This document shows positions 57,287 through 64,000 of a stretch of DNA of 64,000 nucleotides, in pieces. The notes under the pieces are model-generated. The model saw only the letters and a list, made by a program, of their open reading frames with translations, was not told the origin of the DNA and made no database searches. Source of the DNA: Streptomyces lydicus. Lineage in GTDB: Bacteria > Actinomycetota > Actinomycetes > Streptomycetales > Streptomycetaceae. How positions within the stretch are numbered: position 1 is the stretch's first letter; every line of letters begins with the position of its first letter. The DNA is taken from positions 3,906,001 through 3,970,000 of the forward strand of contig NZ_RDTE01000003.1 of assembly GCF_004125265.1 (NCBI RefSeq). The letters run 5' to 3'. The position numbers and the translations under genes were made by a program.

Positions 57287-57306
57287 CGTGTACCGCTTGG
57301 TATACG
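57287..57306. promoter_or_regulatory. Candidate TetR operator
   Basis: CGTGTACC-GCTT-GGTATACG has 8-bp arms with one mismatch. It lies between the divergent TetR gene (start 57208) and the CrtA-like gene (start 57406). Confidence 0.6.
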
Positions 57307-57405
57307 CATCAGTAGCTTAGCCGGGATCAGCGGAATCAGCAGGACCCGGTGGAGCTGCCGTGGCAGGCAGGACTGTCCCAACAGGACCAGATACGGGGGC
57401 TCGTC

Positions 57406-58107
57406 GTGATCGTTTCCCTTCACTTCGCCGACATCGGTGTCCGCAACGTCCGCGCCGTCCTCCGCGAGCGTCCACGGCCGGACTCCACCCCCGGTCTCCG
57501 GTACGCCCAGACGACGCTCACCGGCGCCATCGCCTCGGGTCCGCCCGTGCCGCGCCCCGGCCGGGCCGCGCTGCTCGCCGCGTGGGAGGACGATGCCGCG
57601 CTCGACCGTTTCCTCGCCGAGGACCCGCTGCCGCGACGGCTGGCCGGAGGCTGGCAGGTGCGGCTGCAGCCGCTGCGGATATCCGGTTCCTGGCCCGCGA
57701 TGCCGGTCGAAACCGACCCCGGCGCCGCGCGGGACGCGGAGGACGGACCGGTGGCCGTCCTCACCCTCGGGCAGCTGCGGCTGCGTCGCGCACTACCGTT
57801 CCTGCGGGCCAATTCCCGGGCTGCAGGACGGGCCGCGGCCGATCCATCGCTGATCGCTTCGGTCGCCCTGGCCAGACCGCCCCGCTTCGTCGGCACGTTC
57901 TCCCTCTGGCAGAGCGTGTCGGCGATGCGCCACTACGCCTACGGCACCGACCGTCCCGCGCACCAGGAAGCGGTCAGGGAGCACGCGGCGAGACCCTTCC
58001 ACCACGAAGCGGCGTTTCTGCGCTGCCGTCCCTACGGCGCCCAGGGCACACTGGACGGGCATGAGCCGATGGCAGTGGCCGCCGCGCGGGCGGCGCGGAA
58101 CCCTTGA
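57406..58107 (+). CDS. Spheroidene monooxygenase (CrtA)-like protein
   Basis: A 233-aa protein with a CrtA-like layout: LHFADIGVRNVRAVL, then GPVAVLTLGQLRLRRALPFL, FVGTFSLWQSVSAMRHYAYG and HHEAAFLRCRPYG, which match the conserved blocks of CrtA-type carotenoid oxygenases. No carotenoid genes are nearby, so the carotenoid substrate is doubtful. GTG 57406 is chosen for family fit; the ribosome site is weak. It faces the TetR gene and may be its target. Confidence 0.6.
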   Translation: MIVSLHFADIGVRNVRAVLRERPRPDSTPGLRYAQTTLTGAIASGPPVPRPGRAALLAAWEDDAALDRFLAEDPLPRRLAGGWQVRLQPLRISGSWPAMPVETDPGAARDAEDGPVAVLTLGQLRLRRALPFLRANSRAAGRAAADPSLIASVALARPPRFVGTFSLWQSVSAMRHYAYGTDRPAHQEAVREHAARPFHHEAAFLRCRPYGAQGTLDGHEPMAVAAARAARNP

Positions 58108-58236
58108 GTCAAGGTGGCCCCGGCCGAGGCCAGGTGAACGGCGTGGGCTGGATGAGCGGTGAAGGGCTACCCGGGCGGAACGGAACCCGCTTCAATTCCC
58201 GGGTGGGCGACGCACGTTGACGGCGGAGGGGATTCG

Positions 58237-58725
58237 ATGAGGATGAGTGGAGAGAGCGGGACGGACGCGGGGGTGGGGATGAGTGCCGGGAACGGTGACA
58301 ACGGTGCCGGTGCGGGCGCGGGCGGTGGCGGGCCGGAGCGGATCAACCCGCCGCATCTCGCGCCGGCGACCGGATTCAGCCATGCCGTGCGCGCCGCCCC
58401 GGGAACCATGGTCTTCCTCGCCGGACAGACCGCTCTCGACGGTTCGGGCCGGATCGTGGGGGACGGCATCGTCGAGCAGTTCGAGCGGGCGCTGACGAAC
58501 CTCCTGGACGTCGCGGCGGCCTCCGGCGCCCGCCCGTCCGACCTCGCCAAGCTCACCGTCTTCGCCGTCGACGTCGCCGACTACCGACGCCATGCCCGTG
58601 ATCTCGGCGCGGTGTGGAAACGCCTGGTCGGCAGCGACTACCCGGCGATGGCCGTGATCGGCGCCACCCGTCTGTGGGACGAGGAGGCCCTGGTCGAGAT
58701 CGAGGGCATCGCCGTCGTCAGCTGA
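58237..58725 (+). CDS. RidA (YjgF/YER057c) family protein
   Basis: The 162-aa protein has a Gly/Ala-rich leader of about 35 residues, then the RidA core FSHAVRAAPGTMVFLAGQTA, EQFERALTNLLDVAAASGAR and AVIGATRLWDEEALVEIEGI. RidA proteins hydrolyse reactive enamines and imines. The substrate Arg of the typical RidA core (xRxxV) is not evident, which places it in another Rid subgroup. GGAGGG lies 6 nt before the ATG. Confidence 0.85.
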   Translation: MRMSGESGTDAGVGMSAGNGDNGAGAGAGGGGPERINPPHLAPATGFSHAVRAAPGTMVFLAGQTALDGSGRIVGDGIVEQFERALTNLLDVAAASGARPSDLAKLTVFAVDVADYRRHARDLGAVWKRLVGSDYPAMAVIGATRLWDEEALVEIEGIAVVS

Positions 58726-58852
58726 CGGCATGGCATGGCATGACGCCGGCGACCGGCCACTGCGCCTCCGTTGTACACCCGAGGGTGCCTGCGCACCCCA
58801 GTACGCCTGCGCGCCAGGGGTCACCCTGCTGCTGTGGCTCTCTTACGCGTGA

Positions 58853-58894
58853 GGGGCGCCCGCCCCGCCGGTCTTCCGGCGGAACGAGCGCCCC
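58853..58894. terminator. Terminator between ridA-like and acyltransferase genes
   Basis: GGGGCGC (58853-58859) pairs with GCGCCCC (58888-58894), enclosing a second 7-bp hairpin CCGCCGG-TCTT-CCGGCGG. It lies between convergent genes. Confidence 0.75.
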
Positions 58895-58965
58895 TCGCGC
58901 TGTTCACGGACGTACGCTTCCGTCGCCCGCTCGCTGACGCGTCACCGCGCACAGCGCCCGACCGC

Positions 58966-60294
58966 TCAGTTCCGGCCGCGGGCCATCCCCACCGGGTCCT
59001 TCTTGAAGGCCCAGGTCATCTTGGGCTCCATGGCGAAGCGGAAGATCCGCTGCACCGGTGGTGTGCACAGCAGCGTGATGACGGTGCCCGCGATGAGCGT
59101 CAGCAGTACCGCGCCCCACGGGGTCTGCATCCAGTCCGCGTCGTACCAGTTCCAAAAGCGCGACCCCTTGGCGAGGAAGCCGTGCAGCAGGTAGCCGTAG
59201 AGCGTGCCGGCGCCCAGCGCCGTGCACCACATCGTGCGTCCCGGAATCCAGGCGAAGAAGCAGGCCACCAGAACGAGTGAGCAGCCGAACATCGCCAGCG
59301 TCATCACCGCACCGCTCCACCACGGGGCGGCCAGTTCCTGCGCGGCGTCGCGGTGGTAGAACCACGCGGCGTTCATCCGGGGCGCCGCCCAGTACGCGAA
59401 GACCAGCGCGGCCGCGAAGACCGGTACGGCCAGGATCCGCGCCTTCCTGCGGCGTACGAGCTTGAAGTGCTCCGGCCGCAGCGACAGCCCGATCACGAAG
59501 AACGGCAGGAACTGCAGCACCCGCTGAAGGTCCAGGTCGTCGCCGATGTCCGGGGAGACGGACGCGAGCACGGCGATGGCCAGGGCCAGCGGAACCGGCC
59601 AGCGCACGATCTTCCACAGCGGAGTGGTCAGCCGCCAGATGAACAGGGCGGCCAGGAACCACGTCAGATACCAGGGATCCAACAGGCTGATGGGATATCC
59701 CGGATCGTCGTCCGCCCACCTCTTGAAGAGCGTGTAGGCGACTTCGAAGAGAATGTAGGGAACCGCGACACCGGTAATCAGCCGCTGCAGCCGGTCCTTG
59801 CGCATATCGAAACTGCGCGAGAAATAGCCGGAGATGATGATGAACGCCGGCATGTGGAAGGCGTAGACGGTGATGTAGAGCGCGGCCGCCGTCCGGCTGC
59901 CGTCGCGCAGCGGTTCCCAGGAGTGGCCCATCGCCACGAGCACGATGGCCAGGTACTTGGCATTGTCGAAGAACGCGTCGCGCGGCTTCGCCTTGGCGTC
60001 GGCCGCCTCGGCCTTCCCGTCGCGGCCCGTGCCCCGGCGCTTGGCATGACCGCGGGGTCCGGCCTGTGAAGTACCGGCGGTGGATGCGGGCTGACGATCC
60101 GTCGCCGGGGCGGGGACGGTCGCCGTCGCCGACCCGGATGCGGACGCCCTCGCGGTCGCCGTCGCCGGTGCCATCGTTGCCGTCGCACCGGCGGGCACGG
60201 CCGCGCCCGCCGGGCTCAGCTCGTCATGCGGCGTCTGCCGAGGCGGGGGAAGCGGCACCCGCCGTTCGCCGTACGCCGGAAAATTGTCTTTCAA
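58966..60294 (-). CDS. Membrane acyltransferase (acyltransferase 3 / OafA type)
   Basis: About ten membrane helices form an acyltransferase-3 fold, which acylates extracellular sugars or lipids. Characteristic stretches are FDNAKYLAIVLVAMGHSWEP, YITVYAFHMPAFIIISGYFS (with the catalytic-type His), LLDPWYLTWFLAALFIWRLT and LGAGTLYGYLLHGFL. The first 115 residues are a Pro/Ala/Thr-rich disordered extension. The start is uncertain: I chose TTG 60294 because GGGAGG is just upstream; other in-frame starts lie on both sides (TTG 60372, several ATG). Confidence 0.85.
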   Translation of the reverse strand: MKDNFPAYGERRVPLPPPRQTPHDELSPAGAAVPAGATATMAPATATARASASGSATATVPAPATDRQPASTAGTSQAGPRGHAKRRGTGRDGKAEAADAKAKPRDAFFDNAKYLAIVLVAMGHSWEPLRDGSRTAAALYITVYAFHMPAFIIISGYFSRSFDMRKDRLQRLITGVAVPYILFEVAYTLFKRWADDDPGYPISLLDPWYLTWFLAALFIWRLTTPLWKIVRWPVPLALAIAVLASVSPDIGDDLDLQRVLQFLPFFVIGLSLRPEHFKLVRRRKARILAVPVFAAALVFAYWAAPRMNAAWFYHRDAAQELAAPWWSGAVMTLAMFGCSLVLVACFFAWIPGRTMWCTALGAGTLYGYLLHGFLAKGSRFWNWYDADWMQTPWGAVLLTLIAGTVITLLCTPPVQRIFRFAMEPKMTWAFKKDPVGMARGRN

Positions 60295-60608
60295 GGAGCC
60301 TCCCGGAAGGATCCCAGAGGAGGAGCTGGACGCTGGCCCGCACCGGGCCGCAAATCGGAACCCAAAAGCCAAATCCTGCGTCTTAGTTCTTTTACGGGGA
60401 GTGTGGCGGCGTCGAACATCTCAGGCACCTTAGCCTCGCGGCGGGAATCACGTAAATCCCCGTCTGCAGCAGCCACACGCGCCGCATCCGCCCTCCACAG
60501 GTCCTTCACGCACCACGGGCGGCGGCGCGGCCCGGACCATCATCCGGCGCACCACGGGACCGGGGCCGAGATCCGGACAATGTCGCGCCAACCCCCGCCC
60601 CTTGCCCG
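60295..60608. other. 314-bp gap between the acyltransferase and glycerophosphodiesterase genes
   Basis: No gene is seen. It should contain the acyltransferase promoter and lies downstream of the phosphodiesterase gene. The segment tcttagttcttttacgggga near 60380-60400 is unusually AT-rich for this genome. Confidence 0.45.
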
Positions 60609-61493
60609 CTATTCAATAACACCTTCGACCCCTCGGGCTCTCACCGACCGCGCGCTGGTGTTCTTCGCCACGTCCCACACATAGACCTGCAGCCGTCGGC
60701 CGTGCGGGCCGCGCAGCCGGTGCACGGCCGCCAGCCACTGTGAACTGAGCGCGGACGCACGGGGGTTGATCTGATCGGCGAACCGCGCATAGCGCGCCAG
60801 TTTGTCCACCGCGGGCGCCCCGAGAATCCCCGTACGGATCTCGGGCGCCGCCTCGTGCACGGCCTTGACGCACGATACGGAGAAGCTCTGGACGACCAGC
60901 CGGCTCCGGACATGGGCCCGATCCAGCCACCCCCGTGCCCGCAGTTCGCGGATGACCTGTGCCTCGACTCCCGGATACTTCTCCGGGGCCTTGATCTCCA
61001 GCAAAAGGCGCTGCCCGTTGTGGTCCAGGCGGCGCAGATAGCCGGCGAGCGTCGGCACCCGCTCCCCGGTGAACCGCCTGCCGAACCAGCTGCCGGCGTC
61101 CAGCCGCGCGAGCTCGGCGGCCCTGAAGTCCCCCACCCGCCACGGCGCCCGTCCGGGAAACACCTTCGCGGCGTCGGTCGTCCGCCGCAGGGTGGCGTCG
61201 TGCATCACCACCAGGCGGCCGTCCTTGGTGCGCTGCACATCGTTCTCGACCCATATGAGCCCGCGGCGGTGCGCGGCGTCGACGGCGGCGAGGGTGTTCT
61301 CGGGGGCGTAGCGGGAAGCGCCGCGGTGGGCGATCAGCAGGGTTGCCGCGGTGCCGGGGCCGGCCCGGGTCCCGCTGCTCACGGCGACATCGGCGTACTC
61401 CTGCGGACCGGAGGCCATCGCGGACGACGACACCGCGGCCGCCACCAGGTAGGCGACCCCGGCGGCGGGTATCCGCAGCGATCTTCGCAGCAT
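60609..61493 (-). CDS. Secreted glycerophosphodiester phosphodiesterase
   Basis: Hydrolyses glycerophosphodiesters to glycerol-3-phosphate and an alcohol. The 294-aa protein has an N-terminal signal-like segment (LRIPAAGVAYLVAAAVSSSA) and the GDPD motif LLIAHRGASRYAPENTLAAV. Next comes VENDVQRTKDGRLVVMHDAT and LLLEIKAPEKYPG. The protein ends at GVEGVIE, just where the family usually reads GVDGIITNRPD, so the last 10 or so residues are missing. The catalytic His/Glu/Asp are all upstream and intact. AGGAGG lies 7 nt before the ATG. Confidence 0.92.
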   Translation of the reverse strand: MLRRSLRIPAAGVAYLVAAAVSSSAMASGPQEYADVAVSSGTRAGPGTAATLLIAHRGASRYAPENTLAAVDAAHRRGLIWVENDVQRTKDGRLVVMHDATLRRTTDAAKVFPGRAPWRVGDFRAAELARLDAGSWFGRRFTGERVPTLAGYLRRLDHNGQRLLLEIKAPEKYPGVEAQVIRELRARGWLDRAHVRSRLVVQSFSVSCVKAVHEAAPEIRTGILGAPAVDKLARYARFADQINPRASALSSQWLAAVHRLRGPHGRRLQVYVWDVAKNTSARSVRARGVEGVIE

Positions 61494-61800
61494 GCGGGAG
61501 CCTCCTGGTCCGTTCCCCGCGGACGGCCGCGTCCGCGTCAGGCGTGCCCCCTGAGGCCCTTCCTTCCGTGCCCTTCCGTCCAGCGATGCGGCTGTCGTCT
61601 CAACATGCCCGCATCCCCCGTCAGCCGCCACGCGAGCAGCCCTGCGACGGCGGTGCACCACCCGCCCCGCTGGGCGCCTTTTCCCAGGCCAGCAGGGTCG
61701 GACGGGGTGGTGGAGCAGGTGAGCCGCGGCTTGTGGACCGCCCGCCATCCGTGCGTACGCCGTCGCCGAAGCGCCGTGGGTGCGCCGTCGTCGAAGCGCG

Positions 61801-61881
61801 GTGGGCGCCGTGGGCGCCGTGGGTGCCGTGGGTGCCGTGGGTGCCGTGGGTGCCGTGGGTGCCGTGGGTGCCGTGGGTGCG
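61801..61881. repeat. 9-bp tandem repeat, nine units (gtgggtgcc)
   Basis: Units: gtgggcgcc twice, gtgggtgcc six times and gtgggtgcg once. The preceding 60 bp contains related longer units (ccgtcgccgaagcgccgtgg and ccgtcgtcgaagcgcggtgg). The array is likely variable in copy number between strains. Confidence 0.95.
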
Positions 61882-61939
61882 GTGAGCGGTGTTCCCGCAC
61901 CGGGCGGCTTCCGGGGCGGTGGCCGGACGCATGACGAGG

Positions 61940-62038
61940 CCCCCGCGGACGTGTGGTAGTCCACGGGGGTCGGGTCGGGCGGTCAGCCCGGTCAGACGGA
62001 GCTGGTCAGGGCCGGGGGATCACGGGGTGGTCCCCCGG
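61940..62038 (-). terminator. Hairpin pair downstream of the lectin gene
   Basis: 61940-61950 pairs with 61959-61969 (10 of 11 bases). 62012-62019 (CCGGGGGA) pairs perfectly with 62031-62038. The second hairpin begins 8 nt past the stop of the lectin gene. Confidence 0.65.
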
Positions 62039-62045
62039 CGGGGGA

Positions 62046-63632
62046 TCAGCTGAGCCGCCACTCGTGGTCGTCGGCCGGGTAGCAGTTCGCGACGCCGAGC
62101 CGGGCGGCGCGGCCACCGGTGCCGAACTCCTTGCCCCAGACGTCCAGGCACATGTTGTCGCTGGTGTAGTTGCGCAGCCAGAACTTCCCGTTGCCCCGGT
62201 CGTCTTTCCACCAGAGCTGGTTGTCCCCCAGGGTGCCGTCGCAGGTGTACTCGGAGACCGCCGTCGCCCCGGGCACGGCGCCCTTACCGGGCAGGTCCAT
62301 GCACAGCCCGTCCGTGCTGTTGCGGACCACGAACAGGTCACCGCCGCCGGGGGCCTTGCCCTTGAGCTTCACATCGATGTCCCACATCTCGTTGTCCGAG
62401 GTCCTGGGCTCGATGCAGGTGAACTGGGCCACCTCCCCGTTGATTTTGCCCTTTCCTCCGTAGCCCGGAATGTCGGCGCACATTCCGGTCATGACGTTCC
62501 GCAGCTGCAGCTGCTTCGTGCCGAGGAGAGCGGGGCCGGGCCCCCCGAACAGCCCGATCCTGCCCGCCGGCGAGGCGGGCTTCCCCTTCTCCCCGCCCTT
62601 CTTGCCCTTTCCGGGGGCAGGCGCCCCGGACTGGCCGTTGCCGTCCGGACCGGACGTGGAGCCCTCCGCCTTCTCCCCGCCCTTCGCATCCTTACTGCCC
62701 TTATCGGCCTTCGGCGGGACCGAGGGCGACTTGCCCGTGTACGAGCCGGGCGCCCGCAGATCGTCGCCCTTCGGAACGGTGACCTCCGCGGCAGCCTCGG
62801 CTGTCTTGTCCTTTTTGTCGTCACCGCCCATCGTGAGGGCCAGCAGCGGCACAGCGATCAAGAGCGCACCCGCGATGGCCGCGGCGGCGCGCAGCGCCTT
62901 GGTGGGCCGGCCCGAGGGGGGTTCCTCGCCCCCGCCCGTCCCGGTGGACGCCTCCGGCGGCTTACCGCCGGCCGCGGCCGCCCTGCCACCGGCGGCACCC
63001 GCGCCGCGCCCTCCGCCGGGCTCCGACGAGGAGGCCACCGTGGCGGCCGTCGGTCCAGTGGCCGTCGATCCAGTGGCCGTCGGTCCGGTGGCCGACGCGG
63101 ACGAGCCCGCCAGTGCCTTGGCTGCGGCGGGCGTCGTCGGAGCCTTCGCTTCGGACGTGCTCTCCTCGCCGCCCGACGCCGCTTCGGATCCCGCTGCCGG
63201 GGCCGGGGCTGAGCCCGGCTCGGACGAGGCGGCGGACTCGGACTCGGCGGGCTCGGACGACGCGGACTCGGACGCCACGGACTCGGGCGCCGCAAACTCG
63301 GACGCCTCGGAGGCGGCGGACGCGGTGGGCCCGGACGCCGCAGTTCCGAACGACTTGGGCGGCTTCGGCGCCGTGAACCCGAACGACGCGGTCGGACCGG
63401 ACGCCGCGGACCCGGCCGGGCGCTTCACACGGGCCGACGAGGCCGGTTCGAAGGAGGCCGGCGGAGCGGGCGGCGCGGACGGTCCGCCCGGCGCCGGCGT
63501 GCTCGACGGGCCGCTCGCGTCACCGCTCTTGTCCGGCGGCGCGTCCGGCTCTGGTTGGCCTGCGGACCCGGGCAGGGGCACGGCACGGCGCACCGCTGGT
63601 CCCCTCAGGCCCGTTGGTTCCTTGTTGGGCAT
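62046..63632 (-). CDS. Ricin-type beta-trefoil lectin domain protein, membrane anchored
   Basis: The 528-aa protein has a cytosolic disordered N-terminal half (about 1-245), strongly biased to Ala, Ser, Glu, Pro and Thr with repeats such as SESASSEPAESESAASSEPG. One membrane helix follows (AAAAIAGALLIAVPLLALTM, about 248-267), then a Lys/Gly-rich linker. The C-terminal ricin B trefoil (about 370-528) has three QxW-like ends: NEMWDI, NQLWWK and HEWRLS, with paired Cys. It would bind sugars outside the cell. The next gene upstream ends only 27 nt away, so they are probably co-transcribed. Confidence 0.85.
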   Translation of the reverse strand: MPNKEPTGLRGPAVRRAVPLPGSAGQPEPDAPPDKSGDASGPSSTPAPGGPSAPPAPPASFEPASSARVKRPAGSAASGPTASFGFTAPKPPKSFGTAASGPTASAASEASEFAAPESVASESASSEPAESESAASSEPGSAPAPAAGSEAASGGEESTSEAKAPTTPAAAKALAGSSASATGPTATGSTATGPTAATVASSSEPGGGRGAGAAGGRAAAAGGKPPEASTGTGGGEEPPSGRPTKALRAAAAIAGALLIAVPLLALTMGGDDKKDKTAEAAAEVTVPKGDDLRAPGSYTGKSPSVPPKADKGSKDAKGGEKAEGSTSGPDGNGQSGAPAPGKGKKGGEKGKPASPAGRIGLFGGPGPALLGTKQLQLRNVMTGMCADIPGYGGKGKINGEVAQFTCIEPRTSDNEMWDIDVKLKGKAPGGGDLFVVRNSTDGLCMDLPGKGAVPGATAVSEYTCDGTLGDNQLWWKDDRGNGKFWLRNYTSDNMCLDVWGKEFGTGGRAARLGVANCYPADDHEWRLS

Positions 63633-63659
63633 CGTGACTCCGTTTCGGTTCGCGGTCGG

Positions 63660-64000
63660 TCAGCGGGCGGCGCCGGACGCGGTACCGACCGCGTCCCCGC
63701 GCCGCCCCAATGGCCCCTCGCACAACTCCGGCCAGCGAAACTGCCCCGGTGCGAGAGGGTGACGGCGCAGGGCTTGGTCCAGCCGGTCCAGCGCCGCACG
63801 GTCGTGGTCGTCGAGTTCCGTGCGCTGCGGCACCGCTGAGGTGGTCGCGGTGGCGGGGGTGGCGGGCACCTCGCGCAGCAGCACCAGCGGGGCGCCGTCG
63901 CTCTCGCGTACGTCGAGCACCCGCAGCAGCGAGCCCGGCGCGAAGACCACCTCGTCGCGGCCGGCGGCGCCCGGCCCGCCCGCCAGCTCCCGTACCCGGC
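63660..64000 (-). CDS. Partial gene, possible ADP-ribosyltransferase-like C-terminus
   Basis: Only the last 113 or so codons are in the window. The visible protein includes RDEVVFAPGSLLRVLDVRES, then APLVLLREV. The V(V/L)FAPGTRFRVLDV-type strand is typical of the C-terminal part of ADP-ribosyltransferase-fold domains, so that fold is possible. A Pro/Ala/Thr segment and a helical stretch (LDDHDRAALDRLDQALRRHP) follow. The assignment is tentative because the catalytic part is not here. Confidence 0.35.
   Translation of the reverse strand, partial: RVRELAGGPGAAGRDEVVFAPGSLLRVLDVRESDGAPLVLLREVPATPATATTSAVPQRTELDDHDRAALDRLDQALRRHPLAPGQFRWPELCEGPLGRRGDAVGTASGAAR

Larger units (their letters stand above)
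61494..62045. other. 552-bp gap with 9-bp repeat array
   Basis: I see no gene. It holds nine tandem 9-bp units (61801-61881) and, at its right end, two hairpins following the lectin gene. On the minus strand the repeat could encode a repeated Ala-Pro-Thr peptide, but that frame has no start with a ribosome site. Confidence 0.55.

Noticed and set aside
61801..61881. CRISPR array
   Set aside because: Nine-bp units with no spacers; a simple tandem repeat.
61617..61940. Minus-strand frame encoding a long Ala-Pro-Thr repeat fused to the phosphodiesterase
   Set aside because: The repeat is frame-neutral, the extension has no ribosome site, and a good AGGAGG precedes ATG 61493, which starts at a proper signal peptide.
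1..64000. tRNA or rRNA genes
   Set aside because: I looked for cloverleaf-like ends and CCA-type 3' segments and saw none I could support by eye. A covariance-model search would be decisive.

Overview
The window is high-GC actinobacterial DNA and almost certainly comes from a Streptomyces chromosome. It carries chaplins and rodlins, a folate/ftsH/hpt/tilS block, a zinc-free ribosomal protein paralogue cluster and an XRE/ATPase/DUF397 developmental-type trio. The gene order matches, from memory, the S. coelicolor SCO3380-SCO3431 neighbourhood. I found no rRNA, tRNA, CRISPR array, complete insertion sequence or prophage.

Layout. 1-5.9 kb (minus strand) is an NAD/CoA operon read DUF2520 protein > panC > nadB > nadC > coaX, with two ATGA overlaps and a duplicated copy of the coaX start. 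6.2-13.5 kb holds a threonine-aldolase-type PLP enzyme, an ArsR regulator with a perfect palindromic operator, a NarL-type two-component system, and a MidA/NDUFAF7-type methyltransferase directly ahead of a divergent solitary NuoD. 13.6-30.1 kb (mostly minus) is the folate and housekeeping block: DUF3180, folK, folB, an NTF2-like protein, folP, an MprF-like lipid aminoacyltransferase with a divergent membrane esterase, folE, ftsH, hpt, tilS, a zincin and dacB. 30.2-37.3 kb has ppa, a ThrE-type exporter, a DedA protein, a broken ybjQ, a LysE exporter, wrbA and a glutamate decarboxylase. 37.4-42.2 kb has a PadR-controlled DrrAB-like ABC exporter, a DinB protein and an aldehyde dehydrogenase. 42.3-44.4 kb is the XRE/ATPase/DUF397 trio.

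44.7-47.7 kb is a Zur-type low-zinc island: rpsR, a COG0523 protein that has lost its GTPase motifs, rpmE and rpmG on one strand, and rpmB and rpsN on the other, followed by tatA. 47.7-53.0 kb has a nitrilase-family enzyme and then an aerial-surface cluster of one sortase-type chaplin, three rodlins, one short chaplin and one small secreted protein, all on the minus strand. The three rodlins share a promoter-like element at a nearly fixed distance from their starts. 53.5-64 kb holds a family A polymerase, an HSL-type esterase, a TetR regulator, a CrtA-like protein, a RidA protein, a membrane acyltransferase, a glycerophosphodiesterase, a ricin-type lectin protein and a partial gene.

A recurring local feature is short tandem duplication at gene boundaries (coaX start; mprF and response-regulator stops; nadC leader) and low-complexity inserts inside otherwise conserved enzymes (panC, nadB, the HSL esterase, the threonine aldolase N-terminus). 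The strongest leads are the MidA-NuoD2 pair, the pseudo-GTPase in the zinc island, the shared rodlin promoter, the 17-bp inverted motif in the XRE trio, and the repeat-disrupted ybjQ.
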